Shown here: one piece after another, positions 24,201-32,160 of the stretch
Numbering within the stretch: the stretch's first letter is position 1
How the letters are laid out: each line of letters starts with the position of its first letter
Assembly (NCBI RefSeq): GCF_902806685.2
Contig: NC_048554.1
Location: 9,734,001 to 9,798,000 of the forward strand
DNA length: 64,000 nt
Source: Maniola hyperantus
Taxonomy: Eukaryota > Arthropoda > Insecta > Lepidoptera > Nymphalidae
Direction: 5' to 3'
The notes under the pieces: model-generated
What the model saw: only the letters and a program-made list of their open reading frames with translations
Databases searched by the model: none
What the model was told of the DNA's origin: nothing
Translations under genes and position numbers: made by a program

Positions 24201-27200
24201 TCAACTTTCAGGCGCCGACAGTAAAAGCTTATGCAGATGCCATTGCTAAGGAATGTCCGAACGCTTTTATAATTGTTTGTACTACACCTATAGAATGCAT
24301 GGTGCCATTAATTGCTGAGGTGACATAAGTTTTCGGTATATTTTTATTTAAATTTGTTTTAATTCATGGACAAAAACGGCGAAGGAAAACTTCGTGAGGA
24401 AACAACGCTGTAAGTAACAGCGTACTGTAAGTAGGTTTCCTCACGATGTTTTCCTCGCGTGAGGTTTTTCGGCCGCGTACGGCCGAAAGTAATTTCATCA
24501 TCATCATGATCAACCCATCACCGGCTCACTACAAAGCACGGGTCTCCTCTCAGAGTAGGAAGGGTTTTGGCCATAGTCTACCACGCTGGCCATATGCGGA
24601 TTGGTAGACTTCACACACGTTTGAGAACATGAAGAACTCTCTGGTATGCAGGTTTCCTCACGATGTTTTCCTTCACCGTTAAAGCAAGTGATATTTAATT
24701 AGTTAAAACGCACATTACTCCGAAAAGTTAGAGGTGCGTGGCTGCGTGCCCGGGATCGAACCCCCGACCTCCGATTAGAAGGCGGACGTCCTAACCACTA
24801 GGCTGTCACAACTGTAAATTACATCGTAAGTAATTTACATCGACCTTATAGCAGGAGATAGCAGATTTGTAGGGCGTTGTCCCTATCGTTGAGACCGACA
24901 AATCGTCATATACGTATGAGTAACAGAGACAACTCTCTACAAAGCCGAAATGTCATTCTAAAGGCCGATGTATATTACTTTCTGCCGTGTACTGTGTACA
25001 TGCTTGAGAGTTGTCCGTCATATTCTCAAAGGTAATAATATACACTTGAATCTGCCAATTCGAACTTGGCCAAAGCGTGGCGGTTGGGGGCTATGCTCAA
25101 ACCCTTCTCTCATTAGAGGAGAGTCCGGCGATGGGTTGATCATGATGCTGACGATGAATAACAACAAGCAACTTATTTTTTTTAAATTATGGACCTTTTC
25201 CAGATAGATCTAAAGTAATGATAATAAGTTTGCAAGATCTTGTACTTTTACCTTTATCGTTAAATTTTATAAAAATTTCGACAACAGTTTAAAAGCACTT
25301 TCGGCTTAACGACCGGAATATCCATCGCCATCATGCCCGACTTTCATCTTTCCCCTGTTATTTTATTCAAGCTTTTATCTACTTCCTTGAGAATTTTATA
25401 AGTATCTAGATGATGCCCGCAGCTTCGTCCGCGTGGATTTAGGTTTTCAAAAATCCCGTGGGGAACTCTTTTATTTTCCGGGATAAATAGTAGCCTATGT
25501 CCAGCCCCGGGATGTGAGCTAACTCTGTACTAAATTTCATCAAAATCGCTTGAACTGTTGGGCCGTGAAAAGTTAGAAGACAGACAGACACACTTTTGCA
25601 TTTATAATTTAGTGTGTGTAGATGTGAAGATTTCTTATTACTATTTGTATATTTACTTTACTCTGAGAGGAGGATACCCTTCTCCTTCTAATTCTGAGAC
25701 GACACCTATGATCCATCATGATTATGACTTACTTCATTGGAATATGAAGCACAAGCTGCTACCTAAAGCACATGTTTCAGAATTTATGTTTATTTTATTC
25801 GATGTTTTTATTGTTTTAATGAGTTTTGTCAAAATCCTAGTGACCTGATTTAGGGTAACATTTGCTTTTAATAAATATTAATGAATAAGTACAACCCAGA
25901 TGTCCGTTTTTTCTATTTTACCTTTTTGTACTTTATCTTATGCATAAATCTAGAACGTAAGTCACCAACGAAAACAATGGACTTTTTAAAAGCACTTTAC
26001 CCCAACGAGCGTAACGTAATATTTACCTATATTTTCTCTAGTAACTACAAACTGTCTTATAGGTATGTTCTTATTCCCATAATAATATCACTGCTCCCTT
26101 CGGATGTAAATTTTTTTACGAACTTCCATTATCGGAATATCAACACGTTACGACATCCGATATGGATCATCAATGCGTGCTTAATAGTTGTTTGCATTAT
26201 TAAATTATCTATTATTTTCCATCTTATGCGTCCTTTTTTGTAACTGAACGTGAATTTTTTTCACATAATTTTCCAGTAATCTGAATAGTCTGCTGAACAC
26301 ACATATCCGCTGTGCTACACTTTAAGTGGATTCCGGTAAACGACAACTTTAGTCTTATGTTGCTTTAGTACATTTTATTTTGTTTTTCGTAGACGCTAAA
26401 GGAAACTGGCTGGTACAATCCTCGTAAGTTGTTGGGCTCACTAGCGGTTCCAGAGATGCGTGCAAGTACCCTTGCAGCTCGAGCCCTTTGTCTGGAGCCC
26501 TATTATGTGCATGTGCCCTGCGTCTGTGGAACTGAAGGACCTACTTTGGTACCTTTGTTTTCAAAGGCGTTGCAATATTTTGACTTTAGTGAGGTACCTA
26601 ACACTATTGTTTATATTTCTGTATTTCAATAGGTATGCATATCTAATCATTTTAATACAGTTCAGTGAATGTGAAATTATTTGCCTATAAATTCGTTGTT
26701 TGATTTGAAATTTTCATAAATTAATCGGATATGCCCATTGAATTAAATTACCTTAATTACGTGCATATTACATAATATGACGTGTTGGGTAATAATTAAA
26801 ACAGAAGATGTAAAACGCACGAGTGTAGGAGAGTTGGCGCTCTTCAAATTTGTTCCAGCCGCAAGGTTCCCTTTAGATGCCATGTCTGTAACGTAACTAC
26901 TTACTACTTTAGAAGGGCTATTTCATGCGAAAATCATGTTGTATGAAGCTATCAAAAGTATGGCACTGAACATTAAGTTGTAAGCTAAAACGGGTTGCAG
27001 CCTGCAAAATTTTTTGTTCAGAATGTCTCGTCTTGTACGTAGCAATACAGAAGTCGTTGGATAAGCGTGTTAAATCGGTGTGCACTTTTATCCGATATCC
27101 TAACCGAAAATTCACAAAACAAAATCCAATATTGTATTTTAGCATAACGCGGAAATGATGACGCAGACCGTTCGCTGCGCTGCATCAGCCGTGTCTAGAG

Positions 27201-29321
27201 CAGATAGTTAAAACTGCTGAGTTAAGCGAAGCACATGCTGTAGCTGGAATTGCTGATGACCGTGATTTTATCTGCGTAGTTTTTTGTTTGATGATCCCGT
27301 GGGAGCTCTCTGCTTTTCCGGTATAAAAGTAGGCCTATGTCACTCTCCAGGTCATTGACTATATCCATGCAAAAAATCATGCCGATCCGTTGCGAAGTGA
27401 TTAAAGGACAAACCAATAAACGAACAATCAAACTCACTTGCCCATTTATAATATGGGTAGTGAGTAGGACTAATCAAAATTTCACAAACCAAATCCAATA
27501 TTGTATTTTAGCATAATGCGGAAATGATGACGCGGACCGTTCGCTGCGCTGCATCAGCTACGGCTAGAGCAGATGGCAATTATTTCAAAGCTGCTGAGCT
27601 AAGCGAAGCACATGCTGTAGCTGGACTGGTAACGAAAGTGGCTTGGGCGTTACTTTGCAAGGATGTACCGAGGGTATCTGGATTTGTTGAAACGGACCCG
27701 GCGCAAGTCGTATCTCCTGCCAGGTTAATCGTTATATTACTTGCTTAGATCGGGGTATATTAGCTGATATTTTTCAAACATTTGCTCGAGAATTGGGTCT
27801 AGAGTAATTTGTATACGGCCTAGAGTTTTAAGTATAAGAAAGTTAAAAACAAAATTGAAAATATATCAGTTATTTTCCTAAATTTTAAAGCAAAACTAAT
27901 GATGACCCTTTAGTATCATCATTATCATCCACTGCTGGCCATGGGTCTCTTGTAGGGAAATCCACACGCCACGTCCTTGTGCTATCTGAATCCAGCTCCT
28001 TGCGACTCGCTTAATGTCATCTGTCAACTTTGTAGTGGGTCTTCAAACGCTGCGCTTTCCAGTGCAAGGTTGCCATTTTAACACCTTGTTACCCCAACGT
28101 CTACCGGTTTTTCGAACTATGTGTCCTGCCCATTGCCACTTCAGCTTCGCAAACCGTTAAGCTATGTCGGTGACTCTGGATCTTCTACGGATCTCCTCAT
28201 TTCTGATTTGATCACGTAGAGAAACTCCATGAATTACAACGTTAATTTTATACAACCCTTTAGTATTGTTCAAATTTCAGTATCGAATATTCGTGAATGT
28301 GCGTATAGGCGTTAAATAGTGGAAGTGAGTCAGGGACAAAATTGGATTACTGGATAAATTATCGTGCATTTAAACGGAAATGTCCTTGGCCCGAGTTACA
28401 ATAAATTTGATAAAGCCGTTTAACCTTGCTTTAAAAACAATTTGTTATTTATTGGAACGTATCAGATTGCAAAAGTAAGATAACTGTCGCTCTGTCATAA
28501 GACTAAAAAATAGTAGCTACATAATGTTTGATAAATTGTAATAGGTTTATCATTGTAATTGATGAGGTATGTAATACCAAATAGTTAGTGCCATGGAATC
28601 TCTACTCGTGTGCTTTCGTTGTCTCTGCTACTTCACAAACGTTCAAATGGTCCCTCGAGTTCACAAAAGTTCATTTCCGCGATCAGCTTTTTGCGGGATT
28701 ATTACACGCACTCTTTCTCTCGCACGAGTAGCACGCTACAAGACTCATTATTTTTCTGGTACATCTACACATCAGTCCTAACCAAGTCCTAACCTCAGCT
28801 TGCCGGGATATTACGGACACTTTACACCTTGTCCTATCTAACTATTCTGAGAGTAAGATAACGTTTAACAGATAACAGACTATATCAAAGAATATGAAAG
28901 ATTTGATATAAAAATAGCGTAGTGTCCGAATAGAAATCGTCACAGAATATGATTTCTAGGAGTTAATCTTTAGCCACCTTTACATACAAAACAGTACTTC
29001 AAAAGCCTTTATATACTAGAAAAGTCGGAAATAAGACTTACAGAAAGGTACAATATAAATTCTGTCTTCAGATTCATCGCGAATGCCGTGGAGATTACTG
29101 GCTCAGGAATCACTAAGAGCCTTGGATTACCGAAAATGTCGGATGCAGAAGTAAAACAAGTTGATGATGCTCTTAACAAGCTTTATTTCACGCAGCAGAT
29201 GGTGAACGATTGGTATTACAAGTACTGTAGCTCGACGAAAAAACTTGATGCCTGCCAAACACATTTCTGCAATCCAAGAGTTTTGCAACGTTTCGAAGAT
29301 TGCGCGTACGCTGCCCTTTGA
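8144..29321 (+). CDS. malate dehydrogenase-like protein, probable pseudoenzyme (7-exon model)
   Basis: Proposed exons: 8144-8486, 9025-9226, 20443-20590, 24134-24319, 26393-26593, 27512-27723, 29072-29321. All phases agree and give 1542 nt (513 aa). From exon 2 on, the order of motifs is that of mitochondrial MDH: a beta-alpha-beta start (VSVLGADTTLGQYVALLLK), LRLYEA...DLKHID, DRFNFQAPTVKAYADAIAKE, YNPRKLLGSL and a C-terminal helix (LGLPKMSD). Catalysis appears lost. The middle Gly of the nucleotide motif is Thr, the PRKPGMTR substrate loop reads NVSMDMPIVD, NPV is TPI, the GGHAG His is Thr (CGTEG) and the catalytic Asp of LDIVR is not aligned (VPEMR). It is longer than normal MDH (about 335 aa) because of a 150-residue basic, Pro-rich N-terminal part and an extended Cys-containing tail. 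Exons 2-7 are well supported; exon 1 is a proposal. Confidence 0.75.
8200..8350 (+). repeat. 81-bp in-frame tandem duplication in the leader exon
   Basis: GTAAATAATGGTGCAAATCG (8216) aligns with GTAAATAATAGTGTAACTAA (8297), offset exactly 81 bases. Flanking GGTATGCGAAACGAGCGAG and GGTATGCGAAGAAACCGAG keep the same offset. Divergence is substantial, but the frame is kept. Confidence 0.65.
8575..8740. mobile_element. palindromic MITE in intron 1
   Basis: Arms of about 58 bases: TGTACACAATCTCAAAAC...GCTATCCCTTT (8590-8647) and AAAGGATAGCACTAG...GAGATTGTGTACA (8664-8721), with a 16-nt spacer. Outer bases (GGCTAATTCC / GGATCAGCCCC) extend the inverted repeat imperfectly. No coding capacity. Confidence 0.65.
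9025..9226 (+). CDS. MDH-like gene, exon 2 (Pro-rich linker and Rossmann start)
   Basis: Acceptor CCTTACACAG, donor AAAAAA|GTAAGT. It encodes PFLRLQCKDKVCKEVVV, a Pro-rich linker (PDPVPQPIPLPPPRPA) and then VQVSVLGADTTLGQYVALLL, which aligns with the VAVLGAAGGIGQPLSLLLK start of MDH. No in-frame Met is available, so an upstream exon is required. Confidence 0.8.
13015..13205 (+). repeat. tRNA-derived SINE with (TA)n tail
   Basis: GAGCCTCAATAGCTCAACCGG looks like a tRNA 5' half with box A, and GACGGTTCAAACCCC is a good box B. The head is followed by a non-tRNA body (GCACTATTGTCGTACCTACT, GTCATTTAACATGGCTAATA) and a TA run. Other copies: 44296-44395 (-) and 56722-56890 (-). It is a SINE and not a tRNA gene, because the acceptor stem does not close. 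Confidence 0.7.
13688..13700. repeat. 13-bp target-site duplication of the LINE (3' side)
   Basis: ATCATTCCTACAT, identical to 19132-19144. It directly abuts the T-run that is the element's A-rich tail on the minus strand. Confidence 0.85.
13829..17584 (-). pseudogene. LINE ORF2: endonuclease / reverse transcriptase / RNase H, two in-frame TAGs
   Basis: One continuous frame of about 1250 codons, broken only by TAG at 16376-16378 (after CPSND, between endonuclease and RT) and TAG at 14396-14398 (after LKQI, inside RNase H). Endonuclease motifs: IIQWNAQSLK, ISETWLDA, LGDFNGHHSNW, GSDHLLIK. RT motifs: PGSDGVTYS, RPIALISCLCK, FLDIENAYNN, GLAQGDPLSPLLFN, the catalytic QYADDFVIY and YLGLWLDRSL. 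RNase H: IYTDGSK, MELVAISEAL, FSDSRSAL and GNEEADKLA. It ends with a C-x2-C...H-x4-C finger (CDICGMADDVQHVLVEC). The start at 17584 overlaps the end of ORF1 by 50 nt in another frame. Encoded enzyme role: target nicking and reverse transcription of its own RNA. Confidence 0.88.
17535..19031 (-). CDS. LINE ORF1: nucleic-acid-binding protein with three zinc knuckles, 498 aa
   Basis: Intact ORF. Three CCHC-type knuckles lie near residues 241-290: CSGCWSFGHIKKFC, a CPKCGGAHDNC unit and CINCKGPHMALDKSC. Before them is an RRM/esterase-like region typical of I/jockey ORF1 proteins (ISNVLKIKYKSPYNIFIHF); after them comes a Lys-rich tail (KNKDKKKKRVKK). The family role is binding element RNA in a ribonucleoprotein particle. 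The start ATG at 19031 follows a short leader of about 100 nt. Confidence 0.88.
   Translation of the reverse strand: MAMDVMSDVSKCDEIQMYSDQELCVVQSGECVNNELMLKKVDKRPRETEDSSEDGFITVSRRKSKKHVRTESFEKDRSCNENTEDMSGVYYEVSLFGVQILPKQMAFARLLRDENISNVLKIKYKSPYNIFIHFSDKNQAERLINLRKLIDLDIRAQFTNQGNLSYGIIKGVDIGTSEKELLESLTCDYDIISAKRLKRLNKEGKWVESESVRLCFRNPVAPLSIYAYGFKFDVERFEFPVTRCSGCWSFGHIKKFCKLNKNVCPKCGGAHDNCEIKEYKCINCKGPHMALDKSCPFFRKEKEIRFIMSEHNVTYKNALEIYLKNQKEEKTNNLREEVHIDLDRSYTDPVSVNTMGRTYSSVLKTTAIVHENGNKDDQSDKIIINQKNKDKKKKRVKKTDTVNSSESQNDRIDYDGSEESDQDTQDESTEKEGKRKQSRFNIWNLLNRIKEIVLSKENWYDKVMLVVRAVFEECKLFLVNFLSEGKLYDIFSKFLFNG
19132..19144. repeat. 13-bp target-site duplication of the LINE (5' side)
   Basis: ATCATTCCTACAT immediately outside the CAGT 5' end, identical to 13688-13700. 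Confidence 0.85.
20443..20590 (+). CDS. MDH-like gene, exon 3
   Basis: Acceptor CGTATTTCAG, donor CTTCAG|GTTTGA. Phase 2 to 0. It encodes LRLYEAKDTSSSECNRDLC and VVHDLKHIDTNCLVQAYS, aligning with the MDH segment LTLYDI...DLSHI.T...V.GY. The Asp that normally binds the adenosine ribose is Glu (YEA). Confidence 0.8.
20711..21032 (+). repeat. tRNA-headed SINE, second family, ending in (ATG)n
   Basis: The head GTGGTAGCCTAGTGGTTAGG (box A) and GGGGGTTTGATCCC (box B) is followed by a body with CGGTGAAGGAAAACATCGTG, GCATGCCTGAGAGTTCTCC and CACTCTGAGAGGAGACC, then GGTGGGTTGATCATGATGATG. Related copies: 24496-24812 (-), 24995-25155 (+, partial), 37587-37902 (+), 41445-41665 (+), 51366-51570 (-). Confidence 0.75.
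21115..21590 (-). repeat. GGTTCCGTA dispersed repeat
   Basis: Reverse-orientation copy of the family at 4055. It contains a long (GTCT)n microsatellite (about 21170-21240) at the same place where other copies have a short GACA run. Confidence 0.65.
22735..22953 (+). repeat. Helitron-like repeat, second subfamily
   Basis: ATACAAAAGAAAAAGCTGACTG start, CTCAAACTACTGGACGGATT, GGGGGTAAAATAGGG, and the 3' end GACGAAGTCGCGAGCATAAGCTAGT. The hairpin followed by CTAGT fits a Helitron 3' terminus. Confidence 0.55.
23516..23655. repeat. short MITE (GCGGCAGAAAGCA end)
   Basis: TACGCGGCAGAAAGCACATC with a shared core (AGATAGCAGATTTGTAGAGC, GACAGAGACAACGCTCTACA). Related copies at 24828-24992 and 49928-50098 end in TACTTTCTGCCGTGTA, the inverted counterpart. 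Confidence 0.5.
24000..24115 (-). repeat. Helitron-like fragment
   Basis: ACTAGCTGATGCCCGCGACTTCGTCCGCG and TTTTCCGGGACAAAAAGTAG; same family as 1537-1680. It ends just before exon 4 of the MDH-like gene. Confidence 0.5.
24134..24319 (+). CDS. MDH-like gene, exon 4 (altered substrate loop)
   Basis: Acceptor TACTTTCAG, donor GCTGAG|GTGACA, phase 0 both ends, 62 codons. It encodes SDIVLLLESGNVSMDMPIVD, then RFNFQAPTVKAYADAIAKEC, and IIVCTTPIECMVPLIAE. The position of the MDH mobile loop with two essential Arg residues (PRKPGMTR) is replaced, and the ISNPVN motif reads CTTPIE. Confidence 0.85.
24496..24812 (-). repeat. tRNA-headed SINE, second family
   Basis: Nearly complete reverse copy of the SINE at 20711. 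The ATCATCATCATGATCAACCC end lies on the left, and GATCGAACCCCCGACCTCCG with CTAACCACTAGGCTGTCACA on the right. Confidence 0.7.
24828..24992. repeat. short MITE (TTTCTGCCGTGTA end)
   Basis: Core GGAGATAGCAGATTTGTAGG and ACAAAGCCGAAATGTCATTC, ending ACTTTCTGCCGTGTA; see 23516. Confidence 0.5.
25412..25595 (-). repeat. Helitron-like fragment
   Basis: GATGATGCCCGCAGCTTCGTCCGCG, CCCGTGGGGAACTCT and a degenerate CAAAATCGCTTGAACTGTTG block, as in 31918-32160. Confidence 0.5.
26393..26593 (+). CDS. MDH-like gene, exon 5 (catalytic dyad lost)
   Basis: Acceptor TTTTTCGTAG, donor AGTGAG|GTACCT, 67 codons in phase 0. It encodes ETGWYNPRKLLGSLAVPEMR, then ASTLAARALCLEPYYVHVPC and VCGTEGPTLVPLFSKAL. MDH normally has VTTLDIVRANTF and GGHAGKTIIP here. 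The Arg of LDIVR is kept, but the catalytic His is Thr and the partner Asp is displaced or replaced by Glu. Confidence 0.87.
27102..27250 (+). pseudogene. decayed partial duplicate of MDH-like exon 6
   Basis: The acceptor and first half of exon 6 (27471-27631) recur 370 bases upstream: AATCCAATATTGTATTTTAG|CATAACGCGG..., ACCGTTCGCTGCGCTGCATC and GAAGCACATGCTGTAGCTGG. The copy has lost about ten bases near 27205 and contains TAG/TAA, so it cannot replace exon 6. A Helitron-like fragment follows it directly (27268 onward). Confidence 0.85.
27268..27475 (-). repeat. Helitron-like fragment between duplicate and real exon 6
   Basis: CCCGTGGGAGCTCTCTGCTTTTCCGG, TATATCCATGCAAAAAATCA, GCGAAGTGATTAAAGGAC and ATTTATAATATGGGTAGTGA are body sequences of this family. 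Confidence 0.5.
27512..27723 (+). CDS. MDH-like gene, exon 6
   Basis: Acceptor TTGTATTTTAG, donor GCCAG|GTTAAT, phase 0 to 2. It encodes HNAEMMTRTVRCAASATARA, an Ala-rich helix (AELSEAHAVAGLVTKVAWAL) and VSGFVETDPAQVVSPAR. It aligns with the MDH segment between GGHAG and the final strands (SMAYAGARFV...). Confidence 0.82.
27920..28235 (-). mobile_element. RTE-clade LINE 3' fragment
   Basis: On the minus strand it reads as the C-terminal RTE segment: AGAAGATCCAGAGTCACCGA, GCGAAGCTGAAGTGGCAATG, GGCAGGACACATAGTTCG, a GKRSV-like stretch and a CAGCAGTGGATGATAATGAT tail. Frames are broken. It lies in intron 6. Confidence 0.7.
29072..29321 (+). CDS. MDH-like gene, exon 7 (terminal)
   Basis: Acceptor TCTGTCTTCAG; the first A completes the Arg codon. 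It encodes FIANAVEITGSGITKSLGLP and MSDAEVKQVDDALNKLYFTQ, then an extra Cys-bearing tail (YYKYCSSTKKLDACQTHFCN) and stops at TGA 29319-29321. Normal MDH ends soon after the LG...KM.S..E helix, so the tail is an extension. Confidence 0.85.
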
Positions 29322-29515
29322 CGGTGTTATTTTAGTTTTATTTTTTATCCGTTTTTACATTACAAGTTCTTACTTAATACTTACTTATTGTTAACAATTG
29401 TTTGATAAGTCAATGGTCGTATGTTTGCTCGTATTCTGTTGTGATATTTTTGTTTGTTTTTAAATTGTTTGTTACTGTGTTTTTTTTCACTGCATTTTTT
29501 TAATTATATCGTTAT

Positions 29516-29521
29516 AATAAA
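29516..29521 (+). promoter_or_regulatory. poly(A) signal after exon 7
   Basis: AATAAA in TATAATAAATTAATA, about 195 bases after the stop codon, followed by T-rich sequence. Confidence 0.55.
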
Positions 29522-30149
29522 TTAATATTGTTTTATTGTAATCCTCCTTCTTCAACAAAGCGCAATTTAATCAATTCAATTAAATTTTATGAAAAAGTAG
29601 CAATTTAAATTTTATTTTTAAGTACCTAACCAATCAAAGGTTATTTCATATTTTGAACTAAACGAAAGACTCAAAATTAAATGCTTCCTACCTTTATTAA
29701 ATTCAAAAGTTCTATACACTTGGTATAGAACACGTTCGCACTATATCGTCATTTTCTTCCAAAACTCTGTTGGCTTTAGTAATTTAACCCGTTTTCAACT
29801 AAACTGTACCTAAATATTGTAGCGTTAAACCAAGTTAGGTATCCTTAGCGATGTTAGCGCCTTTAATATAAGCGTTTAATTTCCCACTACAACACATGCT
29901 TATCTATTCAGTTGTTACCTAGGCAATTAGTTTTAGTAAAATATGTTTAGGAACAAAAACAAAACCCCGGGTCGTGGTCTTTATCATGTTCTTAAACCAC
30001 TTCAAGAAAAGGGGAAGATTCTCAATTCGACAAATGCTTTTTGGTGATGTACATAATTATATGAGTATGGTTAGGTTGGTCCTATTTGCGATAAAGATCT
30101 TTGGAGATGAAGGACGGAACTCCTCAATTGAAACGGGAAAGCCGTTTAA

Positions 30150-30560
30150 ACGCACAACGCCAAAAACGCTAAATGCTAAAATTAAAATTGTGGCGTTTTT
30201 CGATGATGAAAGTTCACTTACGCAAATACCAAAGAAGCATAAAAAACAGCAAATGCGAAAATCGAACTGTTCAGACTGGACATACCAAACCTAAAATTTC
30301 GAGTGTTCTCAATAAATATTAAGAATTCTCAAATAAGTGACTCTTGAATTTTAAGGGCCTCTTAAATTTTAAAGGCCTTGTTATATTTGTATATACTTTA
30401 ATTTAGTTTTTAGAGCAAAGTCTTGGCATATGGCAGTTCACGTACGTGCTTTGGCGTTACGCGATTCAGCATTTCCCGTACCTATGTGTGGCATTATGCG
30501 GCATTCTGCGTACGTATTTATGTTATTTGGCAATTTGCGTTTTTGGCGTTGTACCTATGT
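30150..30560. repeat. possible MITE with CAACGCCAAAAACGC inverted ends
   Basis: CAACGCCAAAAACGC near 30158 is the reverse complement of GCGTTTTTGGCGTTG near 30538. The inside contains further GCGTTACGCG-like strings. Boundaries uncertain. Confidence 0.4.
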
Positions 30561-30671
30561 TTATATTACGAGCACGGAGCAAATCACTCGCATTCATTAC
30601 TACAGTTTGTAAATACCTAGTACTTATATCTACTTTTCAACCACATTGATTTGAATAAATATCTCACTTAG

Positions 30672-30933
30672 GTTTTTCGCAACTGACGTTCATATTAGCA
30701 GCACGGGGGTATGTGACAAAATGGCACTCCCAAAAGTAAGCCCTTTTGAGATGGCGATGTTGGACGCCGCACTTGGCAATGTCAAATACAGTGAAGACCT
30801 GGCAATAGCCTGGAACAGGGAACACATGAGACACGAGTGTACATCTGGCAAGATTGGATCGAAAAATGAATTTTTATGCTGGAAAAATCTCGAACATATT
30901 ATAACACCCTGCATCGGTACAAAAGTGGTGTAA
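30672..30933 (+). CDS. second MDH-like terminal exon (alternative or orphan)
   Basis: The acceptor TCACTTAG is followed by one base and 87 codons, exactly the phase of exon 7. It encodes FFATDVHISSTGVCDKMALP, then KVSPFEMAMLDAALGNVKYS, matching FIANAVEITGSGITKSLGLP and KMSDAEVKQVDDALNKLYFT of exon 7 position by position. It then diverges (RHECTSGKIGSKNEFLC) and stops at TAA 30931-30933. AATAAA follows 22 bases later. Splicing from exon 6 (27723) to this exon keeps frame and would give a 517-residue isoform. It could instead be the last surviving exon of a tandem paralogue. Confidence 0.7.
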
Positions 30934-30954
30934 ATAACTTTCTTTTGATATAGA

Positions 30955-30960
30955 AATAAA
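30955..30960 (+). promoter_or_regulatory. poly(A) signal after the second terminal exon
   Basis: AATAAA in TAGAAATAAAAAG, 22 bases after the TAA at 30933. Confidence 0.6.
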
Positions 30961-31544
30961 AAGTAAACTGTTTACTTTTGCTGTCGATAAAAAAAATCAA
31001 ATCATATCAAAACTTATTGAATATTTTTGTAAATGTAAAAAAGTATACAACCTCTTCATTTGGAGTCTTTGTAATTTGTTTTAAATATACTTAATAAGTA
31101 AAAAAATACACGTTTGGTTACAATTTTACAGAGTTTCTTTTAATCATTTTCCCCACTTTCTTATTGATATCTACCTATCAAATAAAAAAGGTAAAAAGTA
31201 GCTGTTGGTATAAAATTTAATATCCATTTTAATAATTATCTGCTAGCTTTTGAACCGTTTAAGTGACTTTGACGGCTCATACTACTCATACAGGCTACCC
31301 CTAGCCTGCATTTTCGTCCCTTTTAAATCACCTATCCTTGGAACATCAATCTGACATAGTAAAAGCTTTATGAGGTTACAATATCAACAGTTTATGGGTC
31401 ATTAACCAGTTCATAAATACCCGATCACTGTTTGCTCTATCAGCTAATAACGTTGACGATGAGTTAACAGCTTTGAACCTATGACAAACCGAACGCGTAC
31501 CTTGCCCCGCGTTGTAGGGCTAAAGCTACCGACATAATATTGTT

Positions 31545-31817
31545 TTGTACCTACGAAAGCGTTGCATTTTAACTTCGCGTACATACTTTGAATGTCACAC
31601 TGAAATTGATGCAACACTCCAAGAGGTAATATTTCCCGAGTGTAACGCAGATCGCTTGCAGTCTTTAGGAAGTTTGTTCGCTATTAAGATGACAAATGAT
31701 TCAGACGTGAAAGAATCATTGCTTTACTACGGTTTTATCACGATTGCAGAGGAAAATAACATCAATTTCTTTTCTGATTTTCTGCAAAAATTTTGTTTTT
31801 TATTGCTGTTTTTATAG
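31545..31817 (+). other. unassigned 90-codon ORF
   Basis: It reads RTYFECHTEIDATLQEVIFP, then NADRLQSLGSLFAIKMTNDS and GFITIAEENNINF. Base composition is more gene-like than the flanks, and CAAGAG|GTAATA and GATTGCAG|AGG look like splice signals. I recognise no family. It could be an exon of a neighbouring gene or chance. Confidence 0.2.
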
Positions 31818-31917
31818 GAGTTATTATTCGTATTACTTACATATTACTTACGTATTACTTTTAGTTTCATAGTAATAATGCAAGGGCAAACGTTGCATAT
31901 TGCACGTCGGGCGCTAA

Positions 31918-32160
31918 AATGAAATCCATACTAATATTATAAATGCGAAAGTGTGTCTGTCTGTCTGTCTGTCGGTCTGTCTGTCTGTCTGTTAGCTTTT
32001 CACGGCTCAACAGTTTAACCGATTTTGACGAAATTTGGTACAGAGATAGCTTGCATCCCGGGGAAGGACATAGGCTTTTTATCCCGGAAAATTGAAGAGT
32101 TCCCACAGGATTTTTAAAAACCTAAATCCACGCGTACGAAGTCGCGGGCATCAGCTAGTT
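31918..32160 (+). repeat. Helitron-like repeat with (CTGT)n
   Basis: CATACTAATATTATAAATGC start, a GTCTGTCTGTCTG run, AGCTTTTCACGGCTCAACAG, CAGTTTAACCGATTTTGACG, CATCCCGGGGAAGGACATAG and the 3' end GAAGTCGCGGGCATCAGCTAGTT. Full-looking copy of the family with the CTAGT terminus. Confidence 0.6.

Noticed and set aside
25881..26243. 120-codon ORF rich in Ile/Phe/Tyr as a membrane protein gene
   Set aside because: Lies in intron 4 of the MDH-like gene, composition is simply AT-rich, no recognisable topology pattern or splice context.
29974..30294. 106-codon basic ORF
   Set aside because: Overlaps an inverted-repeat element (30150-30560) and shows no domain.
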